Assembly (NCBI RefSeq): GCF_000723165.1
Contig: NZ_HG322949.1
Coordinates: 1,632,085-1,696,084 of the forward strand
Length of the DNA: 64,000 nt
Source of the DNA: Janthinobacterium agaricidamnosum NBRC 102515 = DSM 9628
GTDB taxonomy: Bacteria > Pseudomonadota > Gammaproteobacteria > Burkholderiales > Burkholderiaceae_D
Direction: 5' to 3'
Shown here: positions 46,656 to 56,690 of the stretch, in pieces
Layout: every line of letters begins with the position of its first letter
How positions within the stretch are numbered: position 1 is the stretch's first letter
Made by a program: the position numbers and the translations under genes
Notes under the pieces: generated by a model
Databases searched by the model: none
What the model was told of the DNA's origin: nothing
Seen by the model: the letters and a program-made list of their open reading frames with translations, nothing else

Positions 46656-46862
46656 TTACTCACCATCGATCATTTTTTTGCGTGCGGTGGCGAATGCCAT
46701 TTGAATATCTTTTGCCGTAAACTTTGGCGGTGTAATATCGACCCAAACTTTAGGTTTGCCTGGAGGTGCTGCGGCGTCAATTTTCTTCGAGTTTTCGGCG
46801 ATCAAGGTATTGTTGATGCGCTTGACATCATCAGCACTGAAATTATAAGAAAAAGAAGCCAT
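46656..46862 (-). CDS. Hypothetical 68-residue protein (two-gene module, proximal)
   Basis: A small, charged soluble protein starting at ATG 46862 after AGAGGT; a longer frame to 46916 is less likely. It begins MASFSYNFSADDVKRINN and ends with a basic helix. No motif is recognised. It is translationally coupled to the membrane protein gene downstream. Small-protein plus membrane-protein pairs include toxin-antitoxin and phage-defence modules, but nothing here proves that. Confidence 0.6.
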   Translation of the reverse strand: MASFSYNFSADDVKRINNTLIAENSKKIDAAAPPGKPKVWVDITPPKFTAKDIQMAFATARKKMIDGE

Positions 46863-47000
46863 ATTTACCTCTGCTAAGTCACGCCCAATATAAGCAGCAT
46901 AGCATACGGATAGCAAACGGATAGCAAGATCGGCAAAAGCGTGGCACTTTGCAGCAAGCTGCCTGTATCATGCCGGACTCTTATTTTCCCGAAAGTCGTT

Positions 47001-47540
47001 ATGCCGTACTCTTTTTTCGCCCGCGCGCTGTCGATGGTCGCGTGCGCCTGTGCCTTGTCCGCTTGCGGCGTGTTTGTCGAGCAGGGCGCCGGTCCGAAGA
47101 TGGCGATTCCCGCGTCGTTTACCGGTTTGTGGCGCTTGCAGGCGCAGGGCGTGGAAGACAAGCTGATCAATGTGAAGGCGGCCGGCGACAGCATGACCTT
47201 GTCGTGGCAGGAAGGCACCCACAAGAGCACCCGGGCCACGCTGCATCATTACGGCGACAGCGATTATGTGGTGATTGAAAACAGCAAGAATCCGCCCAGC
47301 TCGGTCGCGGTGAAAGTTGCCGCCGCCAGCGCAACGGAAATCACCTTGCAAGTATTCGACAAGGACCGCGTCGCGGTGCTGCTGGACAAGATGAAGATCC
47401 AGCCGAAATACAAGCTCAGCACCTGGAATAGCGATATCGTGCTTGATGTCGATACCTTCAAGAAATTGCTGGACTTGCATGACGACACGCTGTTCTTCAC
47501 GCAAGCCGAGATTGCCATCACCCTCAGCAAGATCAAATAA
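47001..47540 (+). CDS. Putative lipoprotein of unknown function
   Basis: A 179-residue protein with a lipoprotein signal (LSACG, lipidated Cys near residue 22). The mature part is predicted beta-rich and not recognised. It contains GLWRLQAQG, and alternating segments that could form a lipocalin-like or small beta-barrel fold. ATG 47001 is chosen because the signal peptide begins there; the ribosome site is weak. It converges on the cytochrome gene at 47567. Confidence 0.7.
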   Translation: MPYSFFARALSMVACACALSACGVFVEQGAGPKMAIPASFTGLWRLQAQGVEDKLINVKAAGDSMTLSWQEGTHKSTRATLHHYGDSDYVVIENSKNPPSSVAVKVAAASATEITLQVFDKDRVAVLLDKMKIQPKYKLSTWNSDIVLDVDTFKKLLDLHDDTLFFTQAEIAITLSKIK

Positions 47541-47566
47541 ATACCGGGGATACGCTCCGGTCCGAT

Positions 47567-48172
47567 TTACTGCGCCTTGGCGGTTGCCGGTATTGCTGCC
47601 GGTAGCGGATCGCCGGGACATGGCCCGCCTGCCGCCGCCCACGCTTGCAGTTTTTGCACGAATGCATCGTGCGGCAATACCGGCGTGCTGCGGCCGGCGC
47701 CCGGATTCCAGGCCCACAAGACCAGCGGATCGGTTTTCATGTGCTCGATCACTTCATCCATGGTTTTGCGGCCGCCGTTCTTGCCCGGATCCTTGATGGA
47801 CTGGCACAGCTTGGCCTTGGTCAAGCCTTCCCACGCCATGCTGATCGGCGCCAGATGCCAGTTCGGCGCACCCGGCACCTTGCCGTCGGCCGTATTGCGC
47901 ACTTGATGGCAGGCCGCGCATTGCAGCGTGGCCGCGCCATGGCCATCCTTGCCGCGCACCACTTGCTGGGCGTGCGTGATCATGATGTCTTTCTGGTGCG
48001 GCGCCTGCACCATGTGGCAATTGATGCAGCGCGGTCCTTGCAGCACGCTGGCGATCGGTTCGAACAGTTGCTGGCCGGTCGGGGCCGGGGCTGGCTGCTG
48101 CTGCGCCAGCGCCGGCCAGCCCAGCGCAAGCAGCAGGACGCACAGAGCGTGGCGGAGGGTGTGATGGTTCAT
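47567..48172 (-). CDS. Diheme cytochrome c of the second molybdenum hydroxylase locus
   Basis: A 201-residue periplasmic protein with signal peptide (about 1-23, ending ALAQ) and two heme motifs, CINCH and CAACH, about 40 residues apart. The start at 48172 follows GGGAAG. It is the last of three genes in one direction, 10 bases after the molybdopterin subunit, so it probably takes electrons from the hydroxylase and passes them to the respiratory chain. The first IorAB-like locus lacks such a gene. Confidence 0.86.
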   Translation of the reverse strand: MNHHTLRHALCVLLLALGWPALAQQQPAPAPTGQQLFEPIASVLQGPRCINCHMVQAPHQKDIMITHAQQVVRGKDGHGAATLQCAACHQVRNTADGKVPGAPNWHLAPISMAWEGLTKAKLCQSIKDPGKNGGRKTMDEVIEHMKTDPLVLWAWNPGAGRSTPVLPHDAFVQKLQAWAAAGGPCPGDPLPAAIPATAKAQ

Positions 48173-48182
48173 ATGCTTCCCC

Positions 48183-50348
48183 TCAGGCGATTTGCCACGC
48201 ATGGTTTTTCAACGGCAGCGAACGCACCCGTTCGCCGGTCGCGGCAAAGATCGCGTTGGCCAGCGCCGGTGCGATGCATGGCACGATCGGCTCGCCGACG
48301 CCGCCCGGATGTTCGGCGCTTGGCACCAGCACCGTTTCGATGCGCGGCGTCTGGTACATGCGCAGCAGCGGATAATCGTCGAAATTGTTTTGCTGGACCA
48401 CGCCCTTGTTCAGCGTGATTTCGCCGAACAGCGCCGACGTCAGGCCGAATACCACGCTCGATTCGACTTGCGCCGTGACCAGGTCGGCATTGATGGCGAC
48501 GCCGCAATCGACCGCGCACACCACCCGGTGTATCGTCAATTCCTTGTTTTTTGCTATGCTCGCTTCCAGCACCAGCGCGACATACGTGCCGTAGGAATCG
48601 TGCACCACGATGCCGCGCTGCAGACCCGGCGCCGGTTTTGCGGACCAGTTGGCGGCCTTGGCCACCGCGTCCAGCACGCCGAGATGGCGCGGCTTGTCCT
48701 TCAGCAGCGCGCGGCGGAACTGGTACGGGTCCTGGCCGGCGGCCGTCGCCAGTTCATCGATGAAGGTTTCCACCGCAAAGGCGTTGAAGGAATGGCCGAC
48801 CGAACGCATCCACAGCACCGGCACCTGGTAATGGGTGGTGTGCAGGTCGACCAGCACGTTCGGTATCGCGTACGGCATGTCGGCCGCGCCTTCGACCGAC
48901 AGCGAATCGATGCCGTCCTTGACGATGAATTTTTCCATCACCGTATTGCCGGCGATCGATTGCACCGCGATCCGGTTCGACCACGACGTGACATTGCCGG
49001 CCGCGTCCAGCGTGGCCGAGATGCGGCTGTGCGCGGCGGGACGATAATATCCGCCCTTGATATCCTGGTCGCGGGTCCAGATCACCTTGACTGGCTTACG
49101 CACGGCCTTGGCGACATGCGCCGCATCGCTGACGATATCGAAACCCAGCGTCGACCGGCGGCCGAAACCGCCGCCGGTCAGCATGCTGTTCAGCTTGACC
49201 TGTTCCGGCTTCAAGCCGAGGATGGCGGCCGCCGCCTGCTGGTCGCCGGCCGGCCATTGCGTGCCGAGCCAGACTTCGGCGCTGTCGCCGCGGAAGTCGA
49301 TCACCGCATGCAGCGGTTCCATCGTCGCGTGGGTCAGGTAAGGGAAGGCGTAATCGGCGCTGATGCTGCGCTGCGCGGTTTTTTGCGCCGCCGCCACGTC
49401 GCCGTCGCTGCGCGCCACCAGGCCCGGCTGCGTCATCAATTGCTGATATACGATCTGCTGGTCGCCCGACGTCAGGCGTTCGCCGGCCACCGGGTCCCAG
49501 TCCAGCACCAGCGCGTCGCGGCCCAGCTTGGCGGACCAGAAGTCTTTCGCCACCACTGCCACGCCGGCCGGCACCTGATACACGCCGACCACCCCCGCGA
49601 CGGCCCTGGCCTTGCTGTCGTCATAGCTGCGCAGCTTGCCGGCGAACACCGGCGAGCGGGCGATCAGCGCCGTCAGCATGCCGGGGAGGTACACGTCCAT
49701 GCCGAACCTGGCGCTGCCGTTGGTCTTGCCGGCATTGTCCAGCCGTCGCAGTCCCTTGCCGATGATCTTGAAATCCTTCGGGTCTTTTAGTGTCACTTGT
49801 TGCGGCGCGGCGATGCCGGCCGCCTCGCCGGCCAATTCGCCATAGCTGGCGCTGCGGCCGCTGGCCTGGTGGATCACCTTGCCGGTGTCGGTGCGCAGGC
49901 TTGCCGGATCGACCGCCCAGCGTTTGGCGGCCGCGGCCAGCAACACCGCGCGCACCGCCGCGCCGGCCTTGCGCTGCGGTTCATACTGCGCCATGGTAGT
50001 GAGGCTGCCGCCGGTCAGCTGGGTGTGCAGGATCGGATGGGCATAGGCGGGCGCGGTCGGCGCCTGTTCCCAGCGCACCCGGCGCCAGTCGGCGTCCAGT
50101 TCTTCGGCCACCAGCATCGGCAGCACGGTCGATACGCCCTGACCCATTTCAGTATGGCCGACGATGACGGTGATCCAGTTGTCGGGCGTGATGCGCACAA
50201 ACGCATTCGGCTGCATCGCCGCGTCCGCCTGGGCCGCCTGCGCGCCGCGCATGATGCCCGGCATATACCAGCCGGCCAGCAAGCCGCCGCCCAGCGCGGC
50301 CGTAATGTTGAGGAAGCCGCGGCGTTTCAAATCGATGGTGGTGCTCAT
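48183..50348 (-). CDS. IorB-type molybdopterin subunit, TAT-exported, second locus
   Basis: A 721-residue xanthine-dehydrogenase-family subunit. A Tat signal (KRRGFLNI near residue 9) sends it to the periplasm. GGGFGRR marks the molybdopterin site and the HPGGVGEP segment near the end carries the catalytic Glu. It probably hydroxylates an aldehyde or N-heterocycle. The small subunit is 22 bases upstream and the cytochrome 10 bases downstream. It is clearly homologous to the protein at 13862 but well diverged, so the two loci are paralogues rather than a recent duplication. Confidence 0.88.
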   Translation of the reverse strand: MSTTIDLKRRGFLNITAALGGGLLAGWYMPGIMRGAQAAQADAAMQPNAFVRITPDNWITVIVGHTEMGQGVSTVLPMLVAEELDADWRRVRWEQAPTAPAYAHPILHTQLTGGSLTTMAQYEPQRKAGAAVRAVLLAAAAKRWAVDPASLRTDTGKVIHQASGRSASYGELAGEAAGIAAPQQVTLKDPKDFKIIGKGLRRLDNAGKTNGSARFGMDVYLPGMLTALIARSPVFAGKLRSYDDSKARAVAGVVGVYQVPAGVAVVAKDFWSAKLGRDALVLDWDPVAGERLTSGDQQIVYQQLMTQPGLVARSDGDVAAAQKTAQRSISADYAFPYLTHATMEPLHAVIDFRGDSAEVWLGTQWPAGDQQAAAAILGLKPEQVKLNSMLTGGGFGRRSTLGFDIVSDAAHVAKAVRKPVKVIWTRDQDIKGGYYRPAAHSRISATLDAAGNVTSWSNRIAVQSIAGNTVMEKFIVKDGIDSLSVEGAADMPYAIPNVLVDLHTTHYQVPVLWMRSVGHSFNAFAVETFIDELATAAGQDPYQFRRALLKDKPRHLGVLDAVAKAANWSAKPAPGLQRGIVVHDSYGTYVALVLEASIAKNKELTIHRVVCAVDCGVAINADLVTAQVESSVVFGLTSALFGEITLNKGVVQQNNFDDYPLLRMYQTPRIETVLVPSAEHPGGVGEPIVPCIAPALANAIFAATGERVRSLPLKNHAWQIA

Positions 50349-50370
50349 GGTGTGCTCGCTTTCTCTGCGC

Positions 50371-50820
50371 TCAGGCGCTCAGTTTGCGGATTGCCGCCTT
50401 GATGCGCGGGTACATGCCACAGCGGCAGATATTGCCGGACATGGCGTCGTCGATATCCTTGTCGCTCGGCCTGGGATTGCTGGCCAGCAGGGCGACGGCG
50501 GCCATCACCTGGCCCGACTGGCAATAACCGCATTGCGGCACGTTCAGCTCGACCCACATTTGCTGGACTTTTTTGCCGAGCGGCGTGTCGCCGATGGCTT
50601 CGATGGTGGTGATGCGGCTGTCTTTCAGCGCGCTGGCCGGCGTCACGCAGGCGCGTGTCGGGTTGCCGTCGACATGCACGGTGCAGGCGCCGCACAGCGC
50701 CGCGCCGCAGCTGTATTTGGTGCCGGTCAGGTGCAAATCGTCGCGCAAGACCCACAATAAGGGCTTGTCGCCGGTGGCCTCGACGGTTTCAGTCTTGCCG
50801 TTGATGGTGAGCGTGATCAT
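50371..50820 (-). CDS. IorA-type (2Fe-2S) subunit, second locus
   Basis: A 149-residue small subunit with two [2Fe-2S] centres: [13 protein letters not shown] and the pair CGYCQSGQ and ICRCGMY. I start it at ATG 50820 (MITLTINGK) with AGAGGCG upstream; the longer frame lacks family similarity. It opens the three-gene hydroxylase operon. Confidence 0.9.
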   Translation of the reverse strand: MITLTINGKTETVEATGDKPLLWVLRDDLHLTGTKYSCGAALCGACTVHVDGNPTRACVTPASALKDSRITTIEAIGDTPLGKKVQQMWVELNVPQCGYCQSGQVMAAVALLASNPRPSDKDIDDAMSGNICRCGMYPRIKAAIRKLSA

Positions 50821-50941
50821 GGTTCGCCTCTGCTGATGATGTAATCGTCGCCAGTATAGGGGAATGATGATGTTTAATTGATCATGTTTTTTGGCTTGAC
50901 TATTCAATCAACGACAACAATCGTTGAAAATTATTCGCTGA

Positions 50942-50982
50942 AAACAAAACGGCGCGCCGGGTCAGGGCGCGCCGTTTTGTTT
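50942..50982 (-). terminator. Terminator after panC
   Basis: A perfect 17-base inverted repeat, AAACAAAACGGCGCGCC (50942-50958) and GGCGCGCCGTTTTGTTT (50966-50982), lies between the panC stop and the divergent-side intergenic region. On the minus strand it ends in GTTTTGTTTT, as expected for a Rho-independent terminator of the metG-panC block. Symmetry means it could work both ways. Confidence 0.8.
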
Positions 50983-50999
50983 GAATCGATGCTGTTACA

Positions 51000-51851
<852 letters not shown>

Positions 51852-51916
51852 CTAGAACCCGATGAAGGGCCGATGGACCTATGGACCGTTAGTGAGTCGA
51901 ATGGTAGACAGGGGCA

Positions 51917-52846
51917 TCAGGCCGGCGAATACGCCAGCCTGACATAAATGGGCGCGAACGGTTCGGCCTGGGTGATTTCGATCAGCGTTTCCTTGGCCAA
52001 TTCCAGCAGCGCGACAAAGTTGACCACCACGATGGGCACGCCGCCGCCGATGTCGAACAAGTCGCCGAATTCGACGAAGCGCGCCGATTGCAACTGGCGC
52101 AGGATGCTCGACATATGCTCGCGCACCGACAGTTCCTGGCGGCTGATCTTGTGGTGCTGGGTCAGTTTGGCGCGTTTCAGCACATCCAGCCACGCTTGCT
52201 GCAAATCGCTGGGGTCGACGTCGGGCCAGCTTTGCACCAGGCTTTGCTCGATGAAGATTTGGGGCCGCACGAAATCGCGCTCGAGTTGCGGGATCGCATT
52301 CAAGTCGTAGGCGGCCAGCTTGATTTGTTCGTATTCGAGCAGGCGCCGCACCAGTTCGGCGCGCGGGTCGCCGGCTTCTTCCTCGGCATCGCTCTTGCGC
52401 GACGGCAGCAGCATGCGCGACTTGATCTCGATCAGCATCGCCGCCATCAGCAGGTATTCGGCCGCCAGTTCCAGGTTGCGCACGCGGATCTGGTCGACGT
52501 ATTTCAGATATTGCAGGGTCACCTGCGCCATCGGAATATCGAGGATATTGAAATTTTGCTTGCGGATCAGGTAGAGCAGCAAGTCGAGCGGGCCTTCGAA
52601 CGCTTCGAGGAAGATTTCCAGCGCATCCGGCGGAATATACAAATCCGTCGGCATGCGCATCAGCGGCTCGCCGTACAGGCGCGCAATGCCGAGCGGATCG
52701 GCCGCGGCGGCTGCGTCGGCGCCAGCCGCATCGGCAGCCGGGGCGGTAGCCGGGGCGGTAGCCGATGCGGCGGCTGTGTCGATGACGGCTGCCGTGTCGC
52801 CGGCCTGGTCGGCTGGCGGCGCGGTTGCCGGATCTACAGGCAACAT
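51917..52846 (-). CDS. scpA: Segregation and condensation protein A
   Basis: A 309-residue kleisin that bridges the SMC heads in chromosome condensation. The core includes FEGPLDLLLYLIRKQNFNILDIP and LAAEYLLMAAMLIEIKSRMLLP. The first 50 or so residues are an alanine/proline-rich extension of low complexity, unusual for the family but seen in some betaproteobacteria. It starts 19 bases after the DUF3460 gene. scpB is not in the window. Confidence 0.95.
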   Translation of the reverse strand: MLPVDPATAPPADQAGDTAAVIDTAAASATAPATAPAADAAGADAAAAADPLGIARLYGEPLMRMPTDLYIPPDALEIFLEAFEGPLDLLLYLIRKQNFNILDIPMAQVTLQYLKYVDQIRVRNLELAAEYLLMAAMLIEIKSRMLLPSRKSDAEEEAGDPRAELVRRLLEYEQIKLAAYDLNAIPQLERDFVRPQIFIEQSLVQSWPDVDPSDLQQAWLDVLKRAKLTQHHKISRQELSVREHMSSILRQLQSARFVEFGDLFDIGGGVPIVVVNFVALLELAKETLIEITQAEPFAPIYVRLAYSPA

Positions 52847-52864
52847 AGGATGGAAAACGATCGC

Positions 52865-53074
52865 TTAGATCTTGGTCTGGTACACGTAGGCTTGCTGCTT
52901 GATAGCCGATGCCATCTGGCGCTCCTGCTCGCTCAGGCTGACTGGCGGCTTGTCCCACAGCAAGGCGCGGCCTTCGCGCTGGCCCTGTTCGATACCGGGA
53001 TTCTTGGCTTTCAGCTCCTCGATGAACTTGGTGTGGTCGGATTTGTACAATTGGAATTGATTGGTGAGTTTCAT
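52865..53074 (-). CDS. DUF3460 family small protein
   Basis: A 69-residue protein of the DUF3460 type, which I recognise mainly from its position between metG and scpA in Burkholderiales and from its sequence style (YKSDHTKFIEELKAKNP and GRALLWDKPPVSL). Function unknown. ATG 53074 follows AAGAAGAG. Confidence 0.75.
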   Translation of the reverse strand: MKLTNQFQLYKSDHTKFIEELKAKNPGIEQGQREGRALLWDKPPVSLSEQERQMASAIKQQAYVYQTKI

Positions 53075-53154
53075 ATTCTCTTCTTGGTAGGTCAGCAGGC
53101 TATATTTTACCGCGCCGGTTATGGCGCGGGGTCTGGTTAATTCTTGGCGACGCC

Positions 53155-55308
53155 TTAACGGATGCGCATGCCAGGTTCGGCGCCCGGCCACGGGTTCAGG
53201 ATGTAAATGCCCGGATTGGCTTGTTCATCGGCGGCCGAGGCAGCCAATACCATGCCTTCGGAGATGCCGAATTTCATCTTGCGCGGCGCCAGGTTGGCCA
53301 CCAGCACGGTCAGCTTGCCGACCAGTTGTTCAGGCTGGTAAGCGGCTTTGATACCGGAGAACACGTTGCGCAAGCGGCCTTCGCCGACATCCAGCGTCAG
53401 GCGCAGCAGCTTGTCGGAACCGTCGACGTGTTCGCAATTGACGATCTTGGCAATGCGCAAGTCGATCTTGGTGAAGTCGTCGATCTTGATTTCCGGCGCC
53501 AGTTCTTCGATGGCGCCAGCGGCTGGCGCAGCATCGGCGGCGGTGGCATCAGTTGCGGCCGGCGCGGCAATCGCGGCTGGCGCTTGCGGCGCGTCGAACA
53601 ACTGGTCGATCATCTTGGCGTCGACCCGCGTCATCAAGTGATTGTAGGCGCCGATGCTGCGGCCCAGCATGGTGTTCGACACGGTGCCGCCGGCCACTTC
53701 GGTGTCGGCCCAGCTCAGTGCCGCATCGTTCAGGAACGACGCGACATTGCTTGCCACGCCAGGCAATACCGGCGACAGCAAGATCGTCAACTGGCGGAAC
53801 AGGATCAGCGCGGCGGTGCACACGTCGTGCAGTTCGGCGGTTTTGTCGGCATCCTTGGCCAGTATCCACGGTTTGTTTTCATCGACATACTGGTTGGTGA
53901 TGTCGGCGATTTCCATGATTTCACGCAGCGCCTTGCCGTATTCGCGGGTTTCGAAATGGCTGGCGATGCTGGCCTGGCGCTCGACGGCGACGCCGTTGAC
54001 TTCGGTGGTCAGCGCGCGCCTGATCCACGCTTGCGCGCCTTCGGACAAGGTGGCCGCCAGCTTGCCGTCGAATTTCTTGGCGATGAAACCGGCGCAGCGG
54101 CTGGCGATGTTGACGTATTTGCCGATCAAGTCGCTATTGACGCGGGCCACGAAGTCGTCGCCGTTGAAGTCCAGGTCTTCGACCTTGGAATTCAATTTGA
54201 AGGCGATGTAATAACGCAGCCATTCCGGGTTCATGCCCAGGTCCAGGTAGCGCAGCGGCGAAATGCCGGTGCCGCGCGACTTGGACATTTTTTCATTGTT
54301 CACGGTCAGGAAACCGTGCACGTTCACTTTCAGCTTGTCGATCACCGGATGGTCGGCGAATTTCAGCATCGCCGGCCAGAACAGCAGGTGGAAGGAAACG
54401 ATATCCTTGCCGATGAAGTGGATTTGTTCGGTCGCCGTATCGTTCAACAAGGCATTGAAATCCATGCCTTTTTTATCGCAATAGTTTTTCAGGCTGGCCA
54501 GGTAACCGACCGGCGCATCCATCCAGACGTAGAAAAATTTGCCCGGCGCATCAGGGATCGGGATGCCGAAGTACGGCGCATCGCGCGAAATATCCCAGTC
54601 AGCCAGTTTTTCGCCCGCTTCGCCCAGCCATTCGCTGACCTTGTTGACCATTTCAGGCTGCAAGCGTCCCGGCGTGTTCAGCCAATCCTTGAGGAACTGG
54701 AAGCAGCGCGGGTCCGACAGCTTGAAGAAATACTGTTCCGACGGCTTCATCACCGGCGTCGCGTGGGTGAACACCGAGTACGGGTTGACCAGGTCGGTCG
54801 GCTGGTAGGCCGCGCCGCACGCTTCGCAATTGTCGCCGTACTGGTCCTTGGTGCCGCATTTCGGGCATTCGCCCTTGATGTTGCGGTCGGCCAGGAACAT
54901 GCCTTTGACCGGATCGAAGAAACGGTCGACGGTCTTGGTGACGATCAAGCCGGTATCGCGCAGCTTGCGGTACATATCTTGCGACAAGGCAACATTTTCC
55001 GGCGAATCGGTCGAATACCAGTTGTCGAAGGCGATATGGAAGCCGTCCAGGTACTGGGCCCGGCCGGCGGCGATCTTGGCGACGAATTCCTGCGGCGTGA
55101 TGCCTTCTTTTTCGGCGGCAATCATGATCGGCGTGCCGTGGGTATCGTCGGCGCCGACGAAGTGCACCTCGCGCTGGCCAGCACCGTCGCGTTGCATTCG
55201 CTGGAACCGGACCCAGATATCGGCCTGGATATATTCCATGATGTGGCCAATGTGGAAAGCGGCGTTTGCGTAAGGCAGGGCAGTAGTGACGAACAGCTTG
55301 CGAGTCAT
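53155..55308 (-). CDS. metG: Methionyl-tRNA synthetase
   Basis: A 717-residue class I synthetase. HIGH appears in [16 protein letters not shown] in KMSKSRGTG, and the zinc knuckle is [18 protein letters not shown]. The C-terminal region beyond about residue 610 is the EMAP-type tRNA-binding and dimerisation domain ([15 protein letters not shown]), joined by an alanine-rich linker. I start at ATG 55308 ([16 protein letters not shown]); a longer frame adds 44 unlikely residues. It is divergent from apbC. Confidence 0.98.
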   Translation of the reverse strand: MTRKLFVTTALPYANAAFHIGHIMEYIQADIWVRFQRMQRDGAGQREVHFVGADDTHGTPIMIAAEKEGITPQEFVAKIAAGRAQYLDGFHIAFDNWYSTDSPENVALSQDMYRKLRDTGLIVTKTVDRFFDPVKGMFLADRNIKGECPKCGTKDQYGDNCEACGAAYQPTDLVNPYSVFTHATPVMKPSEQYFFKLSDPRCFQFLKDWLNTPGRLQPEMVNKVSEWLGEAGEKLADWDISRDAPYFGIPIPDAPGKFFYVWMDAPVGYLASLKNYCDKKGMDFNALLNDTATEQIHFIGKDIVSFHLLFWPAMLKFADHPVIDKLKVNVHGFLTVNNEKMSKSRGTGISPLRYLDLGMNPEWLRYYIAFKLNSKVEDLDFNGDDFVARVNSDLIGKYVNIASRCAGFIAKKFDGKLAATLSEGAQAWIRRALTTEVNGVAVERQASIASHFETREYGKALREIMEIADITNQYVDENKPWILAKDADKTAELHDVCTAALILFRQLTILLSPVLPGVASNVASFLNDAALSWADTEVAGGTVSNTMLGRSIGAYNHLMTRVDAKMIDQLFDAPQAPAAIAAPAATDATAADAAPAAGAIEELAPEIKIDDFTKIDLRIAKIVNCEHVDGSDKLLRLTLDVGEGRLRNVFSGIKAAYQPEQLVGKLTVLVANLAPRKMKFGISEGMVLAASAADEQANPGIYILNPWPGAEPGMRIR

Positions 55309-55454
55309 GATTGATGCACTTTTGTGATGGATAAAGAGGCATTTTACCAGCCGAAAGGCCGCCTGCGCAGATGGAAATGCTGTTTTGGCCAGTTTGCCCT
55401 TGGCCGCCCTGGCCGATTTTGCGCTAGACTGGCGTATCACACACGGAGATTTTC

Positions 55455-56543
55455 ATGAGCATCACAGTAGAAGACGTCAAGGCAGCGCTGGCGCAAGTTA
55501 TTGATCCAAACACAACAAAGGACTTCGTTACCTCGAAATCCGTCAAGAATCTGAAGGTCGACGGCAACAATATTTCAGTCGACATCGAACTCGGCTACCC
55601 GGCCCGCAGCCAGATTGCGCTGATCAAGGACAAGGTCGAAGCGGCCTTGCACGCCTTGCCGGGCGTCGGCAAGGTCGGCACCAATGTGTACTTCAAGATT
55701 ATTTCGCACACGGTACAGCGCGGCTTGAAGCTGATGCCGAACGTGAAAAACATCATCGCGGTGGCATCCGGCAAGGGCGGCGTCGGCAAATCGACCACCG
55801 CCGTCAACCTGGCGCTGGCGCTGGCGGCCGAGGGCGCGTCGGTCGGCATGCTGGACGCCGACATCTACGGCCCGTCGCAGCCGATGATGCTGGGCATTAG
55901 CGGCCAGCCGAAAACGCTGGACGGCAAAAGCATGGAACCGATGGAAAACCACGGTTTGCAAGTGTCGTCGATCGGTTTCATGATCGATCCGGACGAGCCG
56001 ATGGTCTGGCGCGGTCCGATGGTGACCCAGGCCCTGCAGCAATTGCTGGAACAAACCAACTGGCGCGACCTCGACTACCTGATCGTCGACATGCCGCCAG
56101 GTACCGGCGACATCCAGTTGACGCTGTCGCAAAAAGTGCCGGTGACCGGCGCGGTGATCGTCACGACGCCGCAGGACATCGCCTTGCTGGATGCGCGCAA
56201 GGGCTTGAAAATGTTCGAGAAAGTCGGGATTCCGATTCTCGGCGTGGTGGAAAACATGAGCACCCACATTTGCTCGAATTGCGGCCACGCGGAGGAAATC
56301 TTCGGCGCCGGCGGCGGCGCGAAAATGTGCGCGGATTTCGGCGCCGAATTCCTCGGCGCCTTGCCGCTGACGATGGCGATCCGCCAGCAAACCGATTCCG
56401 GCACGCCGACCGTGGTGTCCGAGCCGGATGGCCCGGTGGCCGTGATCTACAAAGAAATCGCCCGCAAGATCGCCGTCAAGGTGGCCGAAAAAGCCAAGGA
56501 CATGACCAGCAAGTTCCCTGCCATCGTCGTCAAGAACGACTGA
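55455..56543 (+). CDS. apbC: Iron-sulfur cluster carrier protein ApbC/Mrp
   Basis: A 362-residue P-loop ATPase that carries [4Fe-4S] clusters to apoproteins. The N-terminal MIP18/DUF59-like domain (about 1-90) precedes the deviant Walker A motif SGKGGVGKSTT, and the cluster-binding CxxC is in HICSNCGH. ACGGAG precedes ATG 55455. Divergent from metG, the usual betaproteobacterial arrangement. A repeat element follows the stop codon. Confidence 0.96.
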   Translation: MSITVEDVKAALAQVIDPNTTKDFVTSKSVKNLKVDGNNISVDIELGYPARSQIALIKDKVEAALHALPGVGKVGTNVYFKIISHTVQRGLKLMPNVKNIIAVASGKGGVGKSTTAVNLALALAAEGASVGMLDADIYGPSQPMMLGISGQPKTLDGKSMEPMENHGLQVSSIGFMIDPDEPMVWRGPMVTQALQQLLEQTNWRDLDYLIVDMPPGTGDIQLTLSQKVPVTGAVIVTTPQDIALLDARKGLKMFEKVGIPILGVVENMSTHICSNCGHAEEIFGAGGGAKMCADFGAEFLGALPLTMAIRQQTDSGTPTVVSEPDGPVAVIYKEIARKIAVKVAEKAKDMTSKFPAIVVKND

Positions 56544-56549
56544 TACACG

Positions 56550-56608
56550 ACCGGGGACAGGCCACGATTATCGGGCAATCATTGCTTTGTGTGTGGCCTG
56601 TCGCCGGT
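56550..56608 (+). repeat. REP-like palindrome 2
   Basis: ACCGGGGACAGGCCAC (56550-56565) and GTGGCCTGTCGCCGGT (56593-56608) pair with one mismatch. The arm sequence is related to the palindrome at 7004-7065 (shared ACCGGGGACAG and CCACGATTA). It lies just after apbC and could end its transcription, though there is no strong T run. Confidence 0.6.
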
Positions 56609-56690
56609 GTCAAGTCTGTCACGCTGTTGTCATGAAAGTTCAGTATGCTGCGCGCTGCTGATGTAAATTAACTTGATGACAAGGCTGACC

